Source: CAZYXZ01 sp964651395 (lineage in GTDB: Bacteria > Actinomycetota > Actinomycetes > BP-191). Taken from it: 64,000 bases of DNA. Under the pieces are notes generated by a model. That model saw only the letters and a program-made list of their open reading frames with translations. It was not told the origin of the DNA and searched no databases. Positions within the stretch are counted from its first letter, which is position 1; every line of letters starts with the position of its first letter. The stretch spans positions 55,838 to 119,837 of the forward strand of contig CAZYXZ010000003.1 of assembly GCA_964651395.1 (NCBI GenBank). Reading direction: 5' to 3'. A program made the translations under genes and the position numbers. Of this stretch, positions 9,101 to 17,812 are shown piece by piece.

Positions 9101-10279
9101 TCAGCCGGACCAGCCGTGCCACTGCACCAGCACGAGAGTGGCGTCATCGCGCAGTGCGGTGACCCGGTGGTCGAGCACGCTACGCACGATCTGACGGACG
9201 ATCTCGGCCGGAGCGAGCTGGTTGGAGGCGTACTGACCGGCGAGATCGGCCAAGCGGTCCATCCCGAACTCCTCGCCGGTCTCCGTTCGCGCCTCGACCA
9301 CGCCGTCGGTGAGGAACAGCACGCCGTCGCCCGGTTCGAGTACCTCGTCCGCCAGTTCGGCCGCGCCCCCGCCCAGCCCCCAGGGGAGGCTCGGAACGGC
9401 GTCCAGCTGCTTGATCACCTGACCGTTGCGGATGAGCAGCGGCGGCGGATGTCCCGCGCTCAGCCAGGTCAGCCGACCGGTCTCGAGAGCGAGCTGGGCG
9501 AGCTGCCCGGTGGCGAACGCCTCGCCGTCGTACTCGCGGTGCAACGTCTCGTTCAAGGAGCCATGGATGCCTGCGATGGTGCGGCCCTCGCGGCGTCCAT
9601 GCCGGTAGCAGCCGATCACCAGCGCCGCGATCGCTGACGCCGCCACCCCGTGACCCATCGCATCGACCATGGCGAGGTCGAGCGCCCCGCCGTTGAGGGC
9701 GTAGTCGAAGCAGTCACCCCCGACCTCGTACGCCGGCTCGAGTAGAGCGGCCACGCTGCAGTGCGGGGTGTTGAGCACCAGCGGGGGCAGGAGGTCCCAC
9801 TGCATGCTGGCCGCGAGTGACATGGCCTTGCGCCGGCGATGCAGCTGGTAGAGGTCCGTACACCGCGCATGCGTCGCGATGAGGTAGCCCGCCAGGGTGC
9901 CGAGATCGCAGCATTCGGCGATGACGCGGTCGTCGAGGTCGGGAAAGGTCAGGGCGAGGACGCCCGTGCGGTCGGAGCCTTCCACGATCGGCACCCAGAC
10001 TCGCGTGCCGTCCGGGCGGTCGGCGGTCACCGGAGCACCGGTGAGGAACGCGCGCCCCACCATCGTTCCGGCGACGTCCTCGGTGTGCGGCAGCTCCGCG
10101 TGGGCGGCGCGGTCGGGGAGCGGCTCCAGCAGCTGCTGCTCGAAGTCGACGATGTAGGCGACGACATCGGTGGCACCTGCTTCGCGAGCCGCGGCGGCGA
10201 GGATGTCGACGACGGCGCCGGGGTCCACCACCTGGGAGGCTCGCAGCAGTGCGCGCAGGTCCAGGCTGGCTCTCACCAC
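9101..10279 (-). CDS. GAF-like plus PP2C/SpoIIE-type serine phosphatase
   Basis: The 392-residue protein begins with a GTG codon. The N-terminal 150 residues look like a GAF sensor domain (VDILAAAAREAGATDVVAYIVD, VPIVEGSDRTGVLAL). A SpoIIE/RsbU-type PP2C domain follows with the metal-ligand motifs YEVGGDCFDY, MVDAMGHGVAASA, LSAGHPPPLL and FLTDGVVEAR, and a terminal RDDATLVLVQW. Such proteins dephosphorylate anti-sigma antagonists in partner-switching pathways controlling stress sigma factors. No anti-sigma or antagonist gene is adjacent. It is convergent with the hydrolase gene, 3 bp away. Confidence 0.87.
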   Translation of the reverse strand: MVRASLDLRALLRASQVVDPGAVVDILAAAAREAGATDVVAYIVDFEQQLLEPLPDRAAHAELPHTEDVAGTMVGRAFLTGAPVTADRPDGTRVWVPIVEGSDRTGVLALTFPDLDDRVIAECCDLGTLAGYLIATHARCTDLYQLHRRRKAMSLAASMQWDLLPPLVLNTPHCSVAALLEPAYEVGGDCFDYALNGGALDLAMVDAMGHGVAASAIAALVIGCYRHGRREGRTIAGIHGSLNETLHREYDGEAFATGQLAQLALETGRLTWLSAGHPPPLLIRNGQVIKQLDAVPSLPWGLGGGAAELADEVLEPGDGVLFLTDGVVEARTETGEEFGMDRLADLAGQYASNQLAPAEIVRQIVRSVLDHRVTALRDDATLVLVQWHGWSG

Positions 10280-10347
10280 CGCAGCCTAGACCCGGCAGTT
10301 GACCGCGCTAGACACCGCCCAGACCCCTCGATGCGCCGCAGCGCCAC

Positions 10348-12426
10348 TCAAGGACGCGAGCCGAAGGTGTCCGGCCGCAACCTGAGCCGCCGCAAGAGCT
10401 GCGCGTTGAGCGCGACGACGATCGTGGACACGCTCATCAGCACGGCGCCGACAGCGGGCGCCAGGGTGACACCGGCGAAGGCGAGCACGCCGGCAGCGAG
10501 CGGGATCGCGAAGACGTTGTAGCCGGCCGCCCAGACCAGGTTCTGCACCATCTTGCGGTAGCTGGCCTGGGACAGCCGGATCACGCTGACCACCGCGCGC
10601 GGGTCGCTGCTGGCCAGCACCACGCCGGCGGACTCGATCGCCACGTCGGTCCCCGCCCCGATCGCCAGGCCAACGTCGGCGCGGGCCAGCGCGGGCGCGT
10701 CGTTCACGCCGTCGCCGACCATCGCGACCGTCAGACCCCTCGCTTGCAGCTCCGCGACCTTGGCGTCCTTGTCCGCAGGCAGCACCTCGCTCATCACCTC
10801 GTCGATGCCGAGCTCGACGCCGACCGCGTCAGCAACTTGGCGCGCATCCCCGGTGATCATGACCACCCGCCGGCCGAGCCGGTGCAACTGCTCGACCGCC
10901 GCGCGTGCCTCCGGACGGATCTGGTCCTCCAGGGACAGCGCACCGAGGATGCGCCGGCCTTGGACCAGGTAGAGCACGGCCGCGCCGCGACGCTCCCAGC
11001 CTTGCGTGGCGGCGACGAGGTCGTCCGGGACAGCGAGCCCGCGTTCCCGCAGCAGCGCGGGACCACCGACGGCGTACCGCCGCCCACCTACAGTGGCTTC
11101 GACACCGCGGCCAGCGTGTGACTGGAAGTCCGTGCCGGACAGCGCATCGCCGTGCTCCGCTGCCGCGCTGACGATGGCCCGGGCGAGCGGGTGCTCACTG
11201 TCGGCCTCGACCGCGGCCGCGATCCGCAACAGCTCATCCTCTTCCAGTCCTGCACCCGCCACTCCGCTGACGGTGTGCTCGCCCTTGGTCAGGGTGCCGG
11301 TCTTGTCGAACATGACGATGTCGACGGTGCGCATGCGTTCCAGCGCCAGCCGGTCCTTGACGAGGATCCCGGCCTGCGCGGCCACGGCGCTGGACAACGA
11401 CACGACCAGCGGGATCGCCAGGCCGAGTGCGTGGGGGCAGGCGATCACCAGCACCGTCACGGACCGGACCACGGCGTCGTTGCTGTTGCCGACCGCGAGC
11501 CAGGCGAGGAAGGTCACGACGCCGGAACCAGCGGCCACGTAGAACAGCAGGGCGGCGAACCGGTCGGCAAGTGCCTGAGCCCGGCTGCGCGATGTCTGCG
11601 CCTCACCTACCAGCCGCTGGATGCCGGCCAGCGCCGTGTCCTCACCCACCGCATCGACGCGCACGCGGACTGCGCTGTCGGTGGCCACCGTGCCGGCTAC
11701 GACCTTCTCCGCCACGGTCCGGCGTACCGGTCGGGATTCACCGGTGACCATCGACTCGTCGAACTCCGCCGCCCCTTGCACGATCTCTCCGTCGGCGGGA
11801 ACGCGAGCCCCTGGTCGGACCAGGACGAGGTCGCCGACCTGGAGCTCGTCGATCGCGACCGAGGTGGCCAGGCCGTCCGGTCCGAGCCGCTCGGCGACGT
11901 CTGGCAGCAATGCCGCGAGTGCAGACAGTGCACTGCTGGCTTGGCCCAGGGCCTTCATCTCCTGCCAATGACCGAGCAGCATGATGGTGATCAATGCGGC
12001 GAGCTCCCACCAGAACTCGAGGGCGAATGCGCCGAGGCTGGTGGCCAGCGATGCGGCGAATGCGACGCTGATCGCCATCGAGATGAGCAGCATCATCCCT
12101 GGCTGGCGCGCGCGGATCTCCGCCCAGCCGCCGGCCAGGAACGGCCAGCCCGCCCAGGCGAAGACGATCGTGCCGAGTACCGGGCCGACCAGGCTCATCC
12201 CGGGGAAGTCGATGGAGTAGCCGAACCAGTCCATGACCATGTGGCTGGTCGCGATGATCGGCAGGCTCAGCATGAGGCTCCAGACGAACCTCCGCCGGAA
12301 CTGCGCCTCGTGGCCTCCATGGCCTCCGCTGCCCGCGTCGTGGTCGCCATGGCCGTGGTGGGCAGAACCCACCGACGCGCCGTCGAGGTCAGCCGAGAGC
12401 ATGGGGTGCGGGTGTGTAGTCGTCAT
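10348..12426 (-). CDS. P1B-type copper-exporting ATPase with CPH motif (CopB-like)
   Basis: I start the protein at 12426 (692 aa), after TAGAGGTGAACGCG; an ATG further upstream in frame would run through the CsoR gene. A His-rich N-terminus (HHGHGDHD, GGHGGHE) replaces the usual CxxC heavy-metal domains. The TGES phosphatase loop, the helix-6 motif CPH, DKTGTLTKGE and GDGVNDAPAL are present. The CPH motif with a His-rich N-terminus is the signature of the P1B-3 (CopB) class. It sits 11 bp downstream of csoR and should be induced when copper releases CsoR. Confidence 0.9.
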   Translation of the reverse strand: MTTTHPHPMLSADLDGASVGSAHHGHGDHDAGSGGHGGHEAQFRRRFVWSLMLSLPIIATSHMVMDWFGYSIDFPGMSLVGPVLGTIVFAWAGWPFLAGGWAEIRARQPGMMLLISMAISVAFAASLATSLGAFALEFWWELAALITIMLLGHWQEMKALGQASSALSALAALLPDVAERLGPDGLATSVAIDELQVGDLVLVRPGARVPADGEIVQGAAEFDESMVTGESRPVRRTVAEKVVAGTVATDSAVRVRVDAVGEDTALAGIQRLVGEAQTSRSRAQALADRFAALLFYVAAGSGVVTFLAWLAVGNSNDAVVRSVTVLVIACPHALGLAIPLVVSLSSAVAAQAGILVKDRLALERMRTVDIVMFDKTGTLTKGEHTVSGVAGAGLEEDELLRIAAAVEADSEHPLARAIVSAAAEHGDALSGTDFQSHAGRGVEATVGGRRYAVGGPALLRERGLAVPDDLVAATQGWERRGAAVLYLVQGRRILGALSLEDQIRPEARAAVEQLHRLGRRVVMITGDARQVADAVGVELGIDEVMSEVLPADKDAKVAELQARGLTVAMVGDGVNDAPALARADVGLAIGAGTDVAIESAGVVLASSDPRAVVSVIRLSQASYRKMVQNLVWAAGYNVFAIPLAAGVLAFAGVTLAPAVGAVLMSVSTIVVALNAQLLRRLRLRPDTFGSRP

Positions 12427-12437
12427 CGCGTTCACCT

Positions 12438-12719
12438 CTAGGACTTCAGGAGGCGCTCGACCGCAGTCGTCGCCTCGGTGAGCTTGCGCGCCGCGTCCGG
12501 ACCGCCAGTGGCGACCGCATCGGCCACGCAATGACGCAGGTGGTCGTCGAAAAGCCCCAGGGCGATGCCCTGCAGACCCTTGGTGGCCGCGGCGACCTGC
12601 GTGAGGACATCGATGCAGTAGCGGTCCTCGTCCACCATCGCCGCGATGCCACGCACCTGACCCTCGACCCGACGAAGCCGGGCGAGCACATCTGCCTTGC
12701 TCATCTCGTATCCAGCCAT
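12438..12719 (-). CDS. csoR: CsoR-family metal-sensitive transcriptional repressor
   Basis: This 93-residue four-helix regulator contains RLRRVEGQVRGIAAMV, the DUF156/CsoR signature. Its copper ligands fit the C-H-C arrangement: Cys in DRYCIDVL, His and Cys in DDHLRHCVAD. The gene precedes the CopB-like ATPase by 11 bp, and a CsoR-box-like palindrome lies just upstream. Copper binding by CsoR proteins releases DNA and derepresses the exporter. An alternative start is the second Met (12704), which follows GGATACGAG. The arrangement makes copper the likely signal, although relatives also sense nickel or persulfide. Confidence 0.9.
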   Translation of the reverse strand: MAGYEMSKADVLARLRRVEGQVRGIAAMVDEDRYCIDVLTQVAAATKGLQGIALGLFDDHLRHCVADAVATGGPDAARKLTEATTAVERLLKS

Positions 12720-12729
12720 GGAGGTACCA

Positions 12730-12744
12730 TACCCCCCTAGGGTA
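12730..12744. promoter_or_regulatory. Candidate CsoR operator
   Basis: The near-palindrome TACCCCCCTAGGGTA lies 11 bp upstream of the csoR start. G-tract palindromes with a central TA are characteristic of CsoR operators (type TACCCC..GGGGTA). Placement at the likely transcription start supports autorepression of the csoR-copB unit. Confidence 0.7.
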
Positions 12745-13112
12745 CCCTGTCAAGGGGTCACGGCCCATACTCCGAAGGCATCCCGCCCAGCAAGAACCTC
12801 TTCGTGCCTGACCGGCAGCTCGACCACGGCCTCGCCCCCCTGCCTCGCTGCGTTCGGCACGCTAGACACGAGGTGCGGCCTCGATAGCGCGCGGTCTACC
12901 GCCCGCCGTTGCGCAACAGGGGCCCCGGATCCGCACGCGATGCTGAGCAGAGCGTCACCTCCGGTTGTCAGCAGATGACGGCCTACATCGCGGAGGTGCA
13001 GCGAGTGCCGGACTGCGTCGCCGAGAAGATCCATGAGCAAATGGCCGCCGCTGGCGCCGCGCTCATGGAGGGGCGAGTGCGGCGAATGAAGTCGCGCTTC
13101 CGGCGCCCACGC
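12745..13112. other. Gap without a supportable gene
   Basis: This 368-bp stretch contains only short frames with unconvincing composition on both strands. The longest, on the minus strand at 12750-13040, lacks a start signal and any recognisable motif. It must hold the csoR promoter at its left end. I see no RNA gene or repeat. Confidence 0.5.
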
Positions 13113-13574
13113 TCAGTTGGCTTCCTTCCATGCGGCTCGCGCGCTCTGGCATTCCACCCGGACATCGACCTCGAAACGCTGCGTTCCGTCGTCCGTACGG
13201 ACCTGGTTGAGATAGAGCCGGACCTGACGACGTCCAGCGCTGTCGCGCCACTCCACCTGCCGCTGACCGGTCGGGGCGCGCTCGGGCAACTCCCGGAACT
13301 CCGCAACGGGCGCCCCTTCGCCGGCGAACGCGGCTCGGACTGCCTCTTCGACGCTTCGGTGCTCCGGGAACGTGCCGCTGACCCGGTCTACCGGCCCTTG
13401 GCCGCCCGTACCGACGCCTGCCGGACACTGCAGGTCGTACTGCTTCGTCGGCGTTGGCGCGGGTTGAGAAGCACCCGGGCTGACGGAGCTCCTCGGATCT
13501 TGCTCATCGCTGCACGAGGCCACCCCTGCTGTGATGGTCAGCACGACGGCCCACACCAGCTTCACTCGCGACAT
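13113..13574 (-). CDS. Small lipoprotein, unknown function
   Basis: The protein has 153 residues from the ATG at 13574 (an upstream ATG at 13589 is also in frame). The N-terminus SRVKLVWAVVLTITAGVASCSDE is a lipoprotein signal with the lipobox Cys in VASC. A Ser/Pro/Thr spacer leads into a small alpha/beta domain with a conserved-looking Cys pair (LQCPAG and RVECQSA). No family is recognised. It is one of several small secreted or lipidated proteins in the 13-17 kb strip. Confidence 0.6.
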   Translation of the reverse strand: MSRVKLVWAVVLTITAGVASCSDEQDPRSSVSPGASQPAPTPTKQYDLQCPAGVGTGGQGPVDRVSGTFPEHRSVEEAVRAAFAGEGAPVAEFRELPERAPTGQRQVEWRDSAGRRQVRLYLNQVRTDDGTQRFEVDVRVECQSARAAWKEAN

Positions 13575-13616
13575 GGCCCAATGATGCAATCAGCGGCGCG
13601 TTACGTGCAGACGGGA

Positions 13617-14149
13617 TCACGCTCCGCGCGGAAAGCCGCCCTGCCTGCGCCGGCTGCCGAACACGACGAGCACTGAGCCGGAAAGCGAGCAACGTCGCGG
13701 CCGTGAGCGCCATCTGGCCGACCGGTCGACCGGTGTTGGGTAGGTGGGGGCGGCACGGGTGACGGTGAAAGCGACTGGATTCTTGCCGGAATGGCCGTGC
13801 GCGAAGATCTGCGCCGGCCCGGCGGCGGCCCAGCCGGGAACCGTCACCCGCTGCGAGATCCGATAGCGCTCCCCGCTCGCCCTCACGCGCGCTGCGAGTT
13901 CAACTCGCCCTGTTTGAAGAGCAAGCGCACCGTGTCGGGAGCTGCGACTCGACGTGGCTGCCCAACCGTCTGCATGTCCTCGCAACTAGCCATGTAGCCC
14001 TCGCCGCTCACCGTCACGCGGCTGCCTGCCGGGGAACGCGCTGGAGTAACGCGAAGACTCGGTCCATCACATGCAGCGCTTGCCGGCATGGCCAGCATGA
14101 AGGAACCAGCGGACCCAACCGCCGCGGCCACACCCAGGAGTCGACGCAT
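13617..14149 (-). pseudogene. Frameshifted LPXTG surface-protein gene
   Basis: The frame starting at 14149 encodes a signal peptide (MRRLLGVAAAVGSAGSFMLA) and an Ig/IPT-like strand set (PARSPAGSRVTVSGEGYM), then stops at 13883. Its continuation is found one frame over from about 13909: VELAARVRASGERYRIS to NPVAFTVT. A second shift near 13741 leads into a third frame with LPNTG, a hydrophobic segment (LTAATLLAF) and RLSARR, a sorting signal. Each shift is repaired by restoring one base in a run of G or C. It is either a true pseudogene or two single-base sequencing errors. The original 3' end is uncertain. Confidence 0.65.
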
Positions 14150-14305
14150 GAGCACAACGTACGCGGGCGCCGACCGCGTGGGGCACTGGACAAGCCACGA
14201 ACAGCGGACCAACCGCCCCCCTCCTCGCCAGCCGCCCTGTGTCACGTCCCTTGCAGACGCCAGCCGCCGACGAGGCGCATGATCGCCCTGCTACAGGGGG
14301 TTGCG

Positions 14306-15310
14306 ATGAACGCTCGCGCGCTCGGACTTGCGGTGGCTCTTGCGGTGGTGGCCTGCTCCGGTAGCACGCCTTCGCCTTCCCCTTCCCCGAGCTCGGTCTC
14401 CCCGACGACGGGATCGACTCCTACGCCATCGATTTCTCCATCGGTGGCGCGGACCGCGCAGGTCGAGAGCTCCCGGCCAGCGGAGTACGTCGCCGTCGAC
14501 GACACCGACCGGCTCGCTGTCTTCCGCTCCAGCGACGGCTCACGAGTGCGCTACCTGACCGCGCAGCAGCCAGGTGGGGGCGTGAAGCACCCGGTAGTAC
14601 GGGGCGATCTCGTCTACTTCATCCGCGCCCTCGGCACGTGTGCTGCGAGCATCAACATCGCTCGGCTGGATGGCACCGGCGAAGAGCAACAGCTCATCGA
14701 CTTTGACGGCGTCCACATCCCCGACGACCTCACGTTATCAGGCAACGGCGTCAAGATGGGGTACACGAAGACACGTTGCTCCGACGGCCGGCAGTGGATC
14801 GTCACGCGACTCAACGACGGCAATGCGAAGGAGTCCAGCTTCCTCTCCCTGGAACCGGGCACGGAATCTGGTCCCGCATTCTCCCTGGCACTCGACGGTG
14901 CTGGCGACACGATCTACTACCTGCAGTTCGCCGACAACGAGAACGGTCCGTCACTCCAAGCGCGGGCGCTTGTCGGCGATCCACACGCAGCCGAAGGCGG
15001 TCTCTCGGCGCAGCCCGGGTGCATGCTGCATGCCGCTACGTGGAGCAGGGTGCACGGCCCAGTAGTGGCCTGCGCCACGTCGCGCGGTCACCAGGCCAAG
15101 AAGGTCTTGCCGGGGGGCGGCACGAATCCGCTGTTCTCGATGGCAGACGGAGCGAGAGCAGGCATCGACCGGCTGTCGTTCGACCTGAGCGGCAAGCACC
15201 TGCTGTTCGCGACTGTCACGGGCGACACCCGCGGATCGACCTACCGCTGGTCCGGCGATGGCAACACCCCTACGCAAGTGGCCCGCAACCAGATATCCCC
15301 AACTTGGTAG
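14306..15310 (+). CDS. Lipoprotein with TolB-like propeller repeats
   Basis: I start at ATG 14306 because it follows AGGGGGTTGCG; an upstream in-frame ATG at 14279 lacks such a site. The protein has 334 residues with the lipoprotein signal ARALGLAVALAVVACSGS and a Ser/Pro/Thr-rich linker. Repeats characteristic of a PD40/TolB-type propeller follow (RLAVFRSSDGSRVRYL, LSFDLSGKHLLFATVTGD). It is probably attached to the outer face of the membrane. The ligand and role are unknown. It is divergent from the frameshifted surface-protein gene. Confidence 0.7.
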   Translation: MNARALGLAVALAVVACSGSTPSPSPSPSSVSPTTGSTPTPSISPSVARTAQVESSRPAEYVAVDDTDRLAVFRSSDGSRVRYLTAQQPGGGVKHPVVRGDLVYFIRALGTCAASINIARLDGTGEEQQLIDFDGVHIPDDLTLSGNGVKMGYTKTRCSDGRQWIVTRLNDGNAKESSFLSLEPGTESGPAFSLALDGAGDTIYYLQFADNENGPSLQARALVGDPHAAEGGLSAQPGCMLHAATWSRVHGPVVACATSRGHQAKKVLPGGGTNPLFSMADGARAGIDRLSFDLSGKHLLFATVTGDTRGSTYRWSGDGNTPTQVARNQISPTW

Positions 15311-15357
15311 ATCCAGCGTGCGGCTCCCGGATCAGAACACTGGTCCTCGGCAGCTTC

Positions 15358-15372
15358 TGAGAAGTTGATCTT
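15358..15372 (+). repeat. 15-bp repeat TGAGAAGTTGATCTT, copy 1
   Basis: An exact copy of this 15-mer occurs at 16305-16319. This copy lies 75 bp upstream of the epimerase start, inside a short palindrome CTTCTGAGAAG. Two degenerate copies (TGAGAAGTCC) lie at 16250 and 16281. Placement before both neighbouring plus-strand genes suggests a shared regulatory site. Confidence 0.5.
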
Positions 15373-15447
15373 CCTTCGCGTCGCAGGCGCCGACCTGGCA
15401 GAGTCGCGCCCACGACCCGTCCTCGCCTCATCGCCAAGGACTGCCGG

Positions 15448-16158
15448 ATGGCGACAGCACCTCGCCCACGTATCCTCGTCACTGGTTCCGCCGGCTACGT
15501 CGGGCAGCTCGTTCTGCCCTCGCTCCGCGCGCGCTACCAGCTTCGGTGTCTCGACCTGGAACAACAGCACCCCGTCGACGACGACGAGATCGTCACTGCT
15601 GACATCAACGATCTCGACCGGATGGTGGCGGCCTGCGACGGCGTCTTCGCGATCGTGCACCTAGCAGCCAAGGCTTTCGAGGACGACTTCCCTACTGTCC
15701 TACAGCCGCGCAACATCACCGGCGCATGGACCATGTTCCAGTCCGCCGTGCAGGCCGGTGTCCGCAAGGTCGTCTTCGCCAGTACTGGTCAGGCCGTCGG
15801 CGGCAATGAGCCCGGCCTTCGCATCGACCCCGACCAGCCAGCGCGACCGATCTCCGAGTACGCCTGCACCAAGATCTTCGGCGAAGCTCTCGGGCGGTTC
15901 CATTCGGACACCCACGGGCTTCAGGTCGCCTGCCTCCGCCTTGGCTGGGTCGTCACCAACGACAGCCCCCTGTTTCTCACAGAACCGACACTGCCCGGCG
16001 CCTGGTGCTCCCCGGACGACCTCTCGCGCCTTATCCACGCAGCCATCACGGCCGACGTCCCCTACGCAGTCGTTCTCGCCGTCTCGCCACCAGCAACGGA
16101 ACGGTTCGACACACGCAACCCGTACGGCTGGATTCCGGCTGACCAGATCCAACGCTGA
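15448..16158 (+). CDS. NAD-dependent epimerase/dehydratase (extended SDR)
   Basis: The 236-residue protein has a Rossmann nucleotide-binding motif VTGSAGYVG near the N-terminus and an NAD-binding acid region (ADINDLDRM). A catalytic-type YACTK (Tyr-x3-Lys) is preceded by VFASTGQAVG. These are the hallmarks of UDP-sugar epimerase-like or uronate dehydrogenase-like SDRs. At 236 residues it is shorter than full sugar epimerases (about 310) and closer to uronate dehydrogenase-like proteins. The substrate is not determinable here. The 15-bp repeat upstream may be part of its promoter. Confidence 0.8.
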   Translation: MATAPRPRILVTGSAGYVGQLVLPSLRARYQLRCLDLEQQHPVDDDEIVTADINDLDRMVAACDGVFAIVHLAAKAFEDDFPTVLQPRNITGAWTMFQSAVQAGVRKVVFASTGQAVGGNEPGLRIDPDQPARPISEYACTKIFGEALGRFHSDTHGLQVACLRLGWVVTNDSPLFLTEPTLPGAWCSPDDLSRLIHAAITADVPYAVVLAVSPPATERFDTRNPYGWIPADQIQR

Positions 16159-16304
16159 CCTGGCTACTAACCACGTGCTCAGATGTTCTGCAATTGCGCA
16201 GCAGAAACTGCGCCCTACACCACTTCTAGTGCCGACGATGCGGCTTCTGTGAGAAGTCCTGAGCGCGAGGAATACGTCCGTGAGAAGTCCACTGGGTCGT
16301 TTCA

Positions 16305-16319
16305 TGAGAAGTTGATCTT
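16305..16319 (+). repeat. 15-bp repeat TGAGAAGTTGATCTT, copy 2
   Basis: It is identical to 15358-15372 and lies about 70-100 bp upstream of the lipoprotein gene start. Degenerate copies at 16250-16260 and 16281-16290 precede it, giving three same-orientation TGAGAAGT units in 70 bp. Confidence 0.5.
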
Positions 16320-16390
16320 GCGCGCCGTACAGCAGCAGAACATGGTGGACGAGCAACCTATGTGCCCCTTCGATGCCCCACAATCATCTG

Positions 16391-17032
16391 ATGTCGGGCG
16401 GCCGCCTCATGAGCATGTGCCTGAGCGCCGGTGTTGTAGTGCTGTTCTGTTCGTGCAGCGCGGATGTGCCGCCGTCCCAGCCCAGGTCCCAGCAAGCATT
16501 GCGCGACGCCCTCCCCGAGGCGGACGACCTAGGTTCCCAATGGGTTGAACTGGATACGGGGCCGGTTCCCACAGCGACGCCCACAGGACCCACGTCCTTC
16601 TGCAATGAGACGTTCGTGCGGCCAAAAATGGCGGACTACGCCGTGCGCCACTTTGAGGACGAAGACCGCGGTCGCACGGGCGTGGAGCTCATGCGCTATG
16701 CCGACCCGGCGATCGCCCAGGGACGACTCGCCGAGTACGAAAAGCTCGCCGGGTCATGCACCAACTTCACCTTCGAAATGCGGGCGGAAACGTTGCCCGC
16801 GACGCTGGCGACCACGGAGCCGTACCCGTTGCCTGGCACCGACGTCAGGGCCAGCTGTTACCTGCTTTCGCTCGTGGAAAGAGAATCGACCGGCTGGTTC
16901 GGTGTCTGTCTCGCTGTGATTGACGACGTCTTCGTGTCTACGAGTTCCCAGAGCTATCAGCGGTCCGCAACAGAAGCGAGTGCGCTATCCCGCCTGGTGA
17001 TCCTGAAAGCGATCGAGCGGCTGCAGCGCTGA
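16391..17032 (+). CDS. Lipoprotein, PknH-sensor-like extracellular domain
   Basis: The protein has about 213 residues. An N-terminus GGRLMSMCLSAGVVVLFCSCS gives a lipobox ending at Cys. The mature domain has four cysteines and ends in a helix (SALSRLVILKAIERLQR). Its layout resembles the extracellular sensor domains of mycobacterial PknH and related lipoproteins, but the similarity is by eye only. Starts at 16373, 16391 and 16409 are all possible; 16391 gives the best signal peptide. It is the last gene before the transposon left end. Confidence 0.6.
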   Translation: MSGGRLMSMCLSAGVVVLFCSCSADVPPSQPRSQQALRDALPEADDLGSQWVELDTGPVPTATPTGPTSFCNETFVRPKMADYAVRHFEDEDRGRTGVELMRYADPAIAQGRLAEYEKLAGSCTNFTFEMRAETLPATLATTEPYPLPGTDVRASCYLLSLVERESTGWFGVCLAVIDDVFVSTSSQSYQRSATEASALSRLVILKAIERLQR

Positions 17033-17094
17033 CTTCCGCCCGGTGGCACGCTCGAGCACGATCTGCTTCTCACGAAGGTCTGCAATTTCTCACG

Positions 17095-17126
17095 CTTCTT
17101 AGGCAACAAGCCTATTTCGCAAGAAG
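17095..17126. terminator. Weak hairpin flanking the transposon, possible former dnaB terminator
   Basis: TAGGC at 17100 pairs with GCCTA at 17110 across a 5-base loop, and outer CTTCTT can pair with AAGAAG. If the transposon is removed, this hairpin would lie about 25 bp downstream of the dnaB stop codon, so it may be the original dnaB terminator. The pairing is short and the call is tentative. Confidence 0.3.
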
Positions 17127-17138
17127 CCCGCATCGTCG

Positions 17139-17146
17139 GCATCTAG
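17139..17146. repeat. Left copy of 8-bp flanking direct repeat GCATCTAG
   Basis: GCATCTAG immediately precedes the left TG end of the transposon and recurs immediately after its right end at 44960-44967. The match extends as GTC, one variable base, then CATCTAG. Tn7 makes 5-bp duplications, so either this element duplicates more or part of the match is chance or target preference. Confidence 0.65.
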
Positions 17147-17233
17147 TGCCGGCACAGCGCCGCGCAGGCGAATTCCTAAGCGTGAGCCGGCCGCGCAGGC
17201 GATTTTGTTCCGGGTGGTTTCCAGGCGAATTTG
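17147..17233 (+). repeat. Transposon left end with three putative TnsB-binding sites
   Basis: Starting at TGCCGGCACAGC, the end carries CAGGCGAATTCC (17165-17176), CAGGCGATTTTG (17196-17207) and CAGGCGAATTTG (17222-17233), all in the same orientation, with starts 31 and 26 bp apart. Arrays of about 20-bp transposase sites near each end are typical of Tn7-like elements. Confidence 0.75.
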
Positions 17234-17293
17234 ATCTCGTACCCGGATCCGCTCTCTCGCAGAGAAGCCAATGACTCTGTTATGTCGGCGGGA

Positions 17294-17812
17294 TCAGTCG
17301 GACGGGCCAAGATCCGCCCTGGTGAGGGCCGCCCGCAGCGCAATGCCCTGGGCGGCCAAATTCTTAACGCCACCTTGCTCGCGATCGATCGCACAGACCA
17401 CGGTGTCTATGAGTGCACCCGCGGCGCGCAGCTCGAGGCAGCCCTTGACCAGTGCGCCACCGGTGGTGACGACGTCCTCCACACCAACGACGCGCAGGCC
17501 GTCGACTGGCCCGCCTTCGGCCACCTTGCACGTGCCATAGGGCTTCGCTTCCTTGCGAACGAAGACCGCTGGGATCCCGGTCAGCTGCGACATCACGGTG
17601 ACGAGCGGGATGCCCCCCATCTCCATTCCGGCCAAGACGTCGCATGCGGGTACCAAGGCGACCATGTGCTCGGCTACCTGGCGCAGCAATGCCGGCTGGC
17701 CCTCGAACAGATACTTGTCGAAGTACTCCTTGCTGACCTGGCCCGAACGTAGAGTGAAGGAACCAGTCAGGTGGCAGGCGTCGTAAACGAGCCGGCCGAG
17801 GGGGGTTGCCAT
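17294..17812 (-). CDS. pyrE: Orotate phosphoribosyltransferase (PyrE family)
   Basis: The protein has 172 residues from ATG 17812, which follows GGAAGGATGACCAC. OPRT hallmarks are present: FTLRSGQVSKEYFDKY near the N-terminus, VFVRKEAKPYGT (active-site flexible loop) and the PRPP motif VVGVEDVVTTGGA. The enzyme joins orotate to PRPP to form OMP in pyrimidine synthesis. It lies inside the transposon, 60 bp from the innermost left-end site, on the same strand as the EcsC gene. It may be a second pyrE copy carried as cargo or one captured from the host. The activity call is secure at family level. Confidence 0.85.
   Translation of the reverse strand: MATPLGRLVYDACHLTGSFTLRSGQVSKEYFDKYLFEGQPALLRQVAEHMVALVPACDVLAGMEMGGIPLVTVMSQLTGIPAVFVRKEAKPYGTCKVAEGGPVDGLRVVGVEDVVTTGGALVKGCLELRAAGALIDTVVCAIDREQGGVKNLAAQGIALRAALTRADLGPSD

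Noticed and set aside
12750..13040. Possible 96-residue minus-strand gene
   Set aside because: No ribosome site, no recognisable motif and non-typical composition; it looks like chance open frame in high-GC DNA.
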